This document shows, piece after piece, positions 63,701 through 64,000 of a stretch of 64,000 bases of DNA. Numbering within the stretch: the first letter of the stretch is position 1; each line of letters opens with the position of its first letter. Source of the stretch: Vibrio coralliirubri (GTDB lineage: Bacteria > Pseudomonadota > Gammaproteobacteria > Enterobacterales > Vibrionaceae); contig NZ_AP025471.1 in assembly GCF_024347375.1 (NCBI RefSeq), forward strand, positions 372,001 to 436,000, written 5' to 3'. Under the pieces are notes generated by a model. It saw only the letters and a program-made list of their open reading frames with translations. It was not told the DNA's origin and did not search any database. A program made the translations under genes and the position numbers.

Positions 63701-64000
63701 AGACGGTATCTTCACTGACAATGGTGATGGTACTTACAGCTTCGCACCAAATGAAAACTTCAACGGCAATGTCAGCCTAGATGTCACCGTTGCAGATGAA
63801 GACGGTGCAACCGCTCAAACGACGGCGGGTATTGATGTTATCGCAGTCAACGATGCACCAGTATCGGGTGACTTGGCTTACTCAGTGGATGAAGATGGTT
63901 CAATCACGCTAAGCCAAGAGCAACTGCTTGCTCAAGCATCGGATGTGGACGGCGATGATCTTACCGCTGCCAACCTAACTGCGGGTGATAACGCTACAGT
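42717..64000 (+). CDS. Giant type I-secreted repeat adhesin (5' part, open at window end)
   Basis: ATG 42717 has GGAGG five bases before it, and the frame is still open at 64000 after at least 7,094 residues. The first 220 residues are Gln/Asn/Ala/Gly/Glu-rich (MAGENNQNNQNEDLND) with no signal peptide, as expected for a type I substrate. From about residue 220 the protein is a train of cadherin/VCBS-like repeats of 95-96 residues, each with DEDGSI or EEDGTL, a DxxGD calcium-type motif (SDVEGDDL), a DNGDGTYTFAPNENFNG strand and an ND-APV hinge. Ten 573-bp tandem units come first, then 1149-bp superunits and four non-repeat modules. The C-terminal RTX/secretion signal is outside the window. The divergent operon supplies its likely exporter. 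The protein probably mediates attachment or biofilm. Confidence 0.92.
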   Translation, partial: MAGENNQNNQNEDLNDAVEQTDTNDAGTPSQQQNQQNQQNTIASTIATGAENADAADEVNQALDENPSGAGNAEDASASGAAVQEETPESGSDSDAAQSNVVGGAASEAGSDNAAGSGGGAGAGAQAVGGDNAEAATGGADAEGNEEQGQAARTSAAPSATSSESGDQQVGDELDSQTVEETFAVDVQASDEETISEVEDDFDSETVSETFKIKVESENDAPEAEQDLAYIMDEDGSITFTQEQLLEYASDVDGDELVASNVQVGADATVQDNGDGTFTVVPSADFNGELDLTFDISDGQETISSAIDLTVRPINDAPVPEDKTFEIEEDGTLIFTDADLLTGATDIEGDNLTVEGVTYDGGDGILTDNGNGTYTFAPNENFNGDVNFGFDVSDGTDTVSANIDVSVTAVDDAPVSGDLAYSIDEDGSIRLSQEQLLSQASDVEGDDLTASGLTVGGDATVVANDDGSFTITPDENFNGDIDINFDISDGTNTVQASADLTVNPVNDLPVPQDQQFSVEEDGTLIFTDADLLTGATDIEGDNLTVEGVTYDGGDGILTDNGNGTYTFAPNENFNGDVNFGFDVSDGTDTVSANIDVSVTAVDDAPVSGDLAYSIDEDGSIRLSQEQLLSQASDVEGDDLTASDLTVGGDATVVANDDGSFTITPDENFNGDIDISFDISDGTNTVQASADLTVNPVNDLPVPQDQQFSVEEDGTLIFTDADLLTGATDIEGDNLTVEGVTYDGGDGILTDNGNGTYTFAPNENFNGDVNFGFDVSDGTDTVSANIDVSVTAVDDAPVSGDLAYSIDEDGSIRLSQEQLLSQASDVEGDDLTASGLTVGGDATVTQNDDGSFTITPDENFNGDIDINFDISDGTNTVQASADLTVNPVNDLPVPQDQQFSVEEDGTLIFTDADLLTGATDIEGDNLTVEGVTYDGGDGILTDNGNGTYTFAPNENFNGDVNFGFDVSDGTDTVSANIDVSVTAVDDAPVSGDLAYSVDEDGSIRLSQEQLLSQASDVEGDDLTASGLTVGGDATVVANDDGSFTITPDENFNGDIDISFDISDGTNTVQASADLTVNPVNDLPVPQDQQFSVEEDGTLIFTDADLLTGATDIEGDNLTVEGVTYDGGDGILTDNGNGTYTFAPNENFNGDVNFGFDVSDGTDTVSANIDVSVTAVDDAPVSGDLAYSIDEDGSIRLSQEQLLSQASDVEGDDLTASDLSVDGDATVVANDDGSFTITPDENFNGDIDINFDISDGTNTVQASADLTVNPVNDLPVPQDQQFSVEEDGTLIFTDADLLTGATDIEGDNLSVEGVTYDGGDGILTDNGNGTYTFAPNENFNGDVNFGFDVSDGTDTVSANIDVSVTAVDDAPVSGDLAYSIDEDGSIRLSQEQLLSQASDVEGDDLTASDLTVDGDATVVANDDGSFTITPDENFNGDIDISFDISDGSNTVQASADLTVNPVNDLPVPQDQQFSVEEDGTLIFTDADLLTGATDIEGDNLTVEGVTYDGGDGILTDNGNGTYTFAPNENFNGDVNFGFDVSDGTDTVSANIDVSVTAVDDAPVSGDLAYSIDEDGSIRLSQEQLLSQASDVEGDDLTASDLTVGGDATVVANDDGSFTITPDENFNGDIDISFDISDGTNTVQASADLTVNPVNDLPVPQDQQFSVEEDGTLIFTDADLLTGATDIEGDNLTVEGVTYDGGDGILTDNGNGTYTFAPNENFNGDVNFGFDVSDGTDTVSANIDVSVTAVDDAPVSGDLAYSIDEDGSIRLSQEQLLSQASDVEGDDLTASDLTVSGDATVVANDDGSFTITPDENFNGDIDISFDISDGTNTVQASADLTVNPVNDLPVPQDQQFSVEEDGTLIFTDADLLTGATDIEGDNLTVEGVTYDGGDGILTDNGNGTYTFAPNENFNGDVNFGFDVSDGTDTVSANIDVSVTAVDDAPVSGDLAYSIDEDGSIRLSQEQLLSQASDVEGDDLTASDLTVGGDATVVANDDGSFTITPDENFNGDIDISFDISDGTNTVQASADLTVNPVNDLPVPQDQQFSVEEDGTLIFTDADLLTGATDIEGDNLTVEGVTYDGGEGILTDNGNGTYTFAPNENFNGDVNFGFDVSDGTDTVSANIDVSVTAVDDAPVSGDLAYSIDEDGSIRLSQEQLLSQASDVEGDDLTASDLTVGGDATVVANDDGSFTITPDENFNGDIDISFDISDGTNTVQASADLTVNPVNDLPVPQDQQFSIAEDGTLLFTDADLLTGATDVEGDNLTVEGITYEGTDGVLTDLGEGSYSFAPNENFNGDVSFSFDVSDGTDTVSANIDVSVTPENDPPVAGSTSYTVNEDNSITISDAQLLATSSDIEGDVSIDSVTYSGSDGVLEINGNGTYTFSPNENFSGEIALDVVVADEDGATDSTTAGINVLEVNDPPVAGPTSYTIDEDSVLTFSESQVLLNASDVEGDVELVGISYDGPDGIFTVNGDGTCSFAPNENFNGQVQLDVTIRDEDGAEVETVINVDVLPINDAPVSGDLAYNVNEDGSITLSQDQLLSQASDVEGEDLTASDLTVDGNATVTANDDGSFTIVPDANFNGDIDIQFNITDGTDTVQATADLTVNPVNDLPVPQDQQFSIAEDGTLQFTDADLLTGATDIDGDDLTVEGISYTGGDGVLTDHGDGTYTFAPNENFNGDVNFSFDVSDGTETVSANIDVSVTPENDPPVAGSTSYMVNEDNAITISDEQLLANSSDVEGAVSVDSVTYSGTDGVFQDNGDGSYTFLPNENFSGDISLDVIVADEDGSIDETTAGITVLEVNDPPVAGPTSYTIDEDSVLTFSESQILVNASDVEGDVELVGINYDGSDGIFTVNGDGTCSFAPNENFNGQVQLGVTIQDEDGATVETHINVDVLPINDAPVSGDLAYTINEDSSITLTQDQLLARAGDIDSENLEAINLSTDENATIQHNDDGSYTITPNADYNGDLDLNFDIIDNDGGSVQVGLDITVNPVNDLPQAQDQQFTIEEDGTLLFTDADLLAGASDIDGDELSIENVLYTGADGVLSDNGDGTYSFAPNENFNGDVQFSFDVSDGTDSTSAVIDVSVTPENDPPVAGSTSYTVQEDGQITISDEQLLANSSDVEGDVSLSGVTYSGDDGSFVDNGNGTYTFTPNENFDGDISLDVVVIDEDGATATTTAGIDVIAVNDGPETSGIQAEVDEDNAITITQEQLLANATDVEGDDLTASNLQTNDPDATIVANDDGSFTITHTENFNGELDFTYNISDGENEVLTTLDLTVNPVNDAPEAGDEIFIQAQEDQTVGVTLREEPALRLDQAPENGIIEANVNDEWVVLEVGQEVPADTEVRFIPNDDALANGTHTTQIGTFDDNASVDDWGTEVDPYTREFSDGDLTVTVQSNDDPLGAWNGNTHIGHGIGDTDRQGLSGDEKLTVSVEGQDINEISFHLDGLGGWFMEESRHFTEVEIRAFNDDGELIDSMTYHKEDRSNYETDYTLTVNEPVSYFELGTVQGNGTYVVQNMTVSQTCHDEAVFTSIGVDGSEITETVELNIHAGDNEIELTAELPNITVDTDGSAQFASVVITEEQLLAQASDIDGDDLDIQNLELVGENSEHATLTDNGDGTWTVTPDENFHGEIELGYQVTDGELTDSNIININFESVNDAPIVSGPIVLSTDEDEGITFSADDLLANTTDVEGDTLSISDITYGGDNGELVDNGDGTFTFMPNENFNGEIDIDYKVFDGTDEVATHLDLTVVPVNDVPVPGEPLHTQMLENGSMIIEAKDLLSGATDVDGDILHVENLLLADQTQGTLTDNGDNTFTFEPAEDFYGEVNLTFDISDGQASAPSTARVDVEIVNEGPEVSGPIEAAVDEDGSITITQEDLLANATDVDGDNLEAVNFATNDPNAVVVENPDGSFTITPSADFFGEIEFTYDVTDAIETVAADLNLTVNPINDAPDVPDMSFTTEDGQAITITEAELLAQATDVEGDELSVVNVTSASDTVEVTDNGDGTYTLTPEQGFFGNVDLAFDVSDGTDVVAANIDLKVEFVNDAPEATPMVADVDEDGSILVTQEMLLENASDQDGDELFATSLETNDPNASIVDNGDGTYTVTPSENFNGDIAFTYEVSDGELSTSNDMTLTVNPVNDIPIVAPGLYHIEEDGSILFTQEDLLSGAIDIDGDDLSVTSINYSGDEGTVTDNGDGTFSFVPEEHFSGDLQFSFTVTDGTDEVEQDINVHIEAVADAPDLVITDGDGVNVDDEAILVEPGGIVELNIAAALVDQDLSETLTVTVDGVPEGSVITYDNEGVINNQDNGITSYNDTEITVTFEGETAGYENTAGYYKVDEDGNITGVEIVYENASQVDGGGDLVPGQEQFSFQVAEGESFNLFLIPNGHQHNDFDAMQDGQYEFRAEDGSPANMDTVDPQLVFVAADGTETVIQGQNGDAIFHGGSSSQLNQDGIEHTRTTVNEDGELVYGFEDLYGGGDADYTDFNFTIDVGEVNSQIYSGEVTVGPDGTVNLPTTAIENALQIQLPEDFNEQLEVHVTATATELSNDDSETVSQTIYINATGAHIEHAPEALPVSATVEEDGSIIITQEDLLANARDLDGDQLTALNLATDDESVTITDNGDGTYTLTPDADFNGDVSFTFDVSDGDDVVSTNLELTVSPVNDGPEAQDQTFTVGEDGVLTFNDQDLLTGATDIEGDDLSVEGVTYTGADGVLTDNGDGTYSFAPNENFNGDVNFSFNVSDGTDTVTANIDVSVTPENDPPVAGSTSYTVHEDNSITISNEQLLANSSDIEGEVAIDSVTYSGSDGVLEINGDGTYTFSPNENFNGEVSLDVVVVDEDDAAVSTTAGITVLEVNDPPVAGPTSYTIDEDSVLTFSESQVLLNASDIEGDVELVEINYDGPDGIFSINGDGTCSFAPNENFNGQVQLDVTIQDEDGAQVDTFITVDVLPINDVPVSGDLAYSVEEDGSITLSQEQLLSQASDVDGDDLTASNLIVDGDATVVANDDGSFTITPDANFNGDIDLTFDISDGTDTLVATADLTVNPVNDLPQPQDQTFSIGEDGILNFTDEDLLTGATDIDGDDLSVEGVTYTGADGVLTDNGDGSYSFAPNENFNGDVNFSFNVSDGTDTVQANIDVSVTPENDPPVAGSTSYTVHEDNSITISDEQLLANSSDIEGDVAVDSVTYTGADGVFEDNGDGTYTFSPNENFNGEVSLDVVVTDEEGATEATTAGITVLEVNDPPIAGSTSYSVNEDEVITISSEQLLANASDIEGEVAIDSVNYTGSDGIFTDNGDGTFSFAPNANFDGDVSLDVVVTDEEGATVATNASIDVLPVNDAPVSGDLAYSVDEDGSITLSQEQLLAQASDVDGDDLTAANLTVGGDATVTANDDGSFTITPDANFNGDIDLNFDITDGDATLQATADLTVNPVNDLPTVGEPQFVTQEDTSFTFTEEQLLQNAGDIDGDNLSVENVASDSGTLVDNGDGTYTFAPNENFDGNVNVTFDVNDGTATVPAEATIDVQSVVDMPELSIASDLVIASDNFESGSNGWNTGTESSQGFESGDMLGRIGGTGGEEAVSKTYDIPSDVSEVNISFNFYEIDSWDGESFQIFVGGEELTSLDNSAFRTEDGTTTLYDSAGNEVGEVVHGVSQGEGFSGWNDQAHQINLTVPVEDGQLELGFGSTLNQSVIDESFGIDNIEITVSDADYQIIGTEDTPVPLDIDAALTDTDGSENLAILIEDVPEGSSLSAGTDNGDGTWSLQPGELEGLEFIPSGDFNGDVVLTVNATSTDVDTGTTATATQDVTIHISPANDAPEVDGDISAVTAEDNSITLTQEQLLEHAVDIDGDDLSAINLTTNDENATVQMNDDGSFTITPSENFNGNIEFSYDVTDGEDMVAAGLDLTVTPVNDAPELQDQAFTIGEDGVLNFTDADLLTGATDVEGDDLTVEGVTYTGADGVLTDNGDGSYSFAPNENFNGDVNFSFDVSDGTDTVQANIDVSVTPENDPPVAGSTSYTVHEDNSITISNEQLLANSSDIEGEVAIDSVTYTGSDGVFEDNGDGTYTFSPNENFNGDVSLAVVVTDEEGATEATTAGITVLEVNDPPIAGSTSYSVNEDEVITISAEQLLANSSDIEGEVAIDSVTYTGADGIFTDNGNGTFSFAPNANFDGDVSLDVVVTDEDGATVATNASIDVLPINDPPVSGDLAYSIDEDGSITLTQEQLLSQASDVDGDDLTASNLSAGDNATVVDNGDGTFTVTPDANFNGDIDLSFDISDGTESIVANADLTVNPVNDLPTTSDVYANVDEDNVITITQEQLLANAADIEGDDLVASDLTLVGDDATIVDNGDGTFSITPSENFNGYIDVAYSISDGDTPIAANLGLTVDPVNDAPIVSADVAITIEEDGSYTITQEELLQFATDIEDDDMTAIIGEQGDETTVTGTVLDAETSSPVSGAEVTLTDSAGNSYTTVTDDSGNYSVTGSVVDQGTVTIEQEGSITSSFLVPAGEDVNGGVTAISEVLEETDMRIVVTWGESPRDMDNHLWLYDTENGNELDHIYYRDMSHDLGEGNVVQQDVDDVNGHGPETITIPNYQDADMHYSVHNYTNRSWDVDGVEDVQVQVFVGDTLVETFSPDLSDNPSGDHWHVFDIVNGIIVPSQDVGTQNAFDLPTAEEALANENGIDISELLTGDEGDDSGDTGGNEPSVGDVSIENALITDNGDGTYTITPEENFNGEFSISYNVDDGNGGVTPAELDVTVTAVNDLSVIYDHDYTINEDGSLTFTDEQLLAGATDIDGDDLSVESVNYEGTDGVFTDNGDGTYTFAPNENFNGNVDLTYDVSDGTDVVSANIDVQVVPINDVPVAGSTTYSVEEDGSITLSDAQLLANSSDVEGEVFVSDVSYSGTDGVFTDNGDGTYTFAPNENFNGDISLDISVMDEDGATAETTAGIDVIAVNDLPVAGSTTYSVDEDNVITINEAQLLANSSDIEGDVSVSDVSYSGADGIFTDNGDGTYSFAPNENFNGNVSLDVTVADEDGATAQTTAGIDVIAVNDAPVSGDLAYSVDEDGSITLSQEQLLAQASDVDGDDLTAANLTAGDNAT
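43701..49430 (+). repeat. Ten tandem 573-bp units (two 95/96-residue modules each)
   Basis: Unit starts fall at 43701, 44274, 44847, 45420, 45993, 46566, 47139, 47712, 48285 and 48858, always 573 bp apart with no insertion or deletion. Each unit is a 288-bp A module (TLIFTDADLLTGATDIEGD) and a 285-bp D module (SIRLSQEQLLSQASDVEGD). Most differences are synonymous; a few change amino acids (TVTQ in unit 3, GSNT in unit 6, GGEG in unit 10). Such an array is prone to copy-number change. Confidence 0.93.
49431..51731 (+). repeat. Two consecutive four-module superunits (1149 and 1152 bp)
   Basis: The order is A (EDGT...FTDADLLTG), B (AGSTSYTVNEDN), C (AGPTSYTIDEDSVLTFSESQ), D (SGDLAYNVNEDGS), starting at 49431 and 50580. 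The A and D modules match those of the 573-bp array, but B and C are inserted between them. Confidence 0.85.
52570..53400 (+). other. Non-repeat beta-rich module in the adhesin
   Basis: The train of cadherin-like repeats is broken by about 275 residues including FDDNASVDDWGTEVD, NGNTHIGHGIGDTDRQGLSG, EISFHLDGLGGWFMEES and YFELGTVQGNGTYVVQNM. The composition and length fit a beta-sandwich, possibly carbohydrate binding. The one Cys here is in SQTCHDEAV. The family is not recognised. Confidence 0.6.
55430..56420 (+). other. DUF4114-like module in the adhesin
   Basis: A non-repeat segment contains NLFLIPNGHQHNDFD, DAIFHGGSS and LVYGFEDLYGGGDADYTDFN. The last is close to the DUF4114 signature GFEDLxGGGDxDYND. 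The acidic residues suggest calcium binding. The function of the module is unknown. Confidence 0.65.
56745..59042 (+). repeat. Two further 1149-bp four-module superunits
   Basis: Superunits begin at 56745 (A-B-C-D) and 57894 (A-B-B'-D), and the next block begins at 59043. Both are exactly 1149 bp. In the second, module C is replaced by another B-like module (AGSTSYSVNEDEVITISSEQ). Confidence 0.82.
59277..59830 (+). other. Lectin-like insert in the adhesin
   Basis: About 185 residues begin near DNFESGSNGWNTGTESSQ and include ISFNFYEIDSWDGESFQIF and FGIDNIEITVSD, a jelly-roll-like pattern seen in many carbohydrate- or surface-binding domains. The ligand is not known. Confidence 0.6.
60474..61622 (+). 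repeat. 1149-bp superunit A-B-B'-D
   Basis: It begins at 60474, its D module begins 864 bp later at 61338, and it ends after exactly 1149 bp at 61622. It closely follows the order of the superunit at 57894. Confidence 0.82.
62010..62800 (+). other. Carboxypeptidase-regulatory-like plus DUF2135-like insert
   Basis: The first part (VTGTVLDAETSSPVSGAEVT, then DDSGNYSV) resembles carboxypeptidase-regulatory Ig-like domains. The second (MRIVVTWGESPRDMDNHLWL, GPETITIPNYQ, HYSVHNYTNRSWD) resembles DUF2135/YfaP-like domains. The insert sits inside a single cadherin-like repeat whose two halves lie at about 61914-62000 and 62822-62980. Confidence 0.7.
63027..64000 (+). repeat. Partial superunit running off the window
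   Basis: The A-type start is at 63027 and the D-type start at 63891, again 864 bp apart as in the superunit at 60474. The module is cut by the window end. Confidence 0.75.

Noticed and set aside
42717..64000. LapD/LapG control system near the adhesin
   Set aside because: No LapG protease or LapD-like gene was seen in the window. The GGDEF-EAL gene at 13220 is far away and has a helical, not LapD-like, sensor.

Overview
The window looks like a stretch of a Vibrio chromosome, probably a Splendidus-clade-like marine vibrio. This rests on protein character, moderate GC content, an IS903-like and an IS3-family element, and the marine gene set. The species and replicon are inferences that cannot be proven from the sequence alone. 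No tRNA, rRNA or CRISPR was seen.

Region 1 (1-13.2 kb, + strand) holds an exported Cys-type sulfatase, an octaheme c-type cytochrome fused to HEAT/TPR repeats, a compact MoxR / DUF58 / DUF4381 / two VWA / BatD operon, a LysR regulator and a decayed YegS-type lipid kinase. Region 2 (13.2-19.1 kb) is a c-di-GMP sensory locus. A periplasmic binding protein is translationally coupled to a membrane GGDEF-EAL protein whose EAL domain is cut by an IS903-like element with a 9-bp target duplication. A second binding protein is divergent. Region 3 (19.2-27.7 kb) holds a PafA-like phosphatase, a formylglycine-generating-enzyme-like lipoprotein lacking the catalytic cysteines, a radical SAM sulfatase maturase (the likely true activator of the 327-1874 sulfatase), a TPR protein paralogous to the tail of the octaheme cytochrome, an IS3 element sitting in the loop of a terminator, and gamma-glutamyltransferase. 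Region 4 (28-32.8 kb, - strand) is an apparent operon of a hybrid sensor kinase with twin receivers, a short PstS-like protein and an outer-membrane barrel protein.

Region 5 (33-64 kb) is the most unusual part. A minus-strand type I secretion operon encodes an HPt-like protein, HlyD, a hybrid kinase-like protein, TolC and two different ABC half-transporters, plus a small unknown protein just downstream. It is divergent from a giant adhesin gene that starts at 42717 and is still open at 64000 (at least 7,094 residues). Several signalling and transport parts are degenerate: the kinase-like protein has Tyr in place of the H-box His and no G boxes, the HPt-like protein has no phosphoacceptor His, and both ABC proteins lack a canonical LSGGQ and H-loop His while keeping Walker A. 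I infer a dedicated secretion machine for the adhesin with an embedded non-canonical phosphorelay. The adhesin carries ten tandem 573-bp units with no length change, then 1149-bp four-module superunits equal to the same unit with two extra modules, interspersed with four non-repeat modules.

The 327-1874 sulfatase and the maturase at 21958 probably work together. The cytochrome, Bat-type operon and TPR protein may support folding or electron transfer in the envelope, but that is inference.
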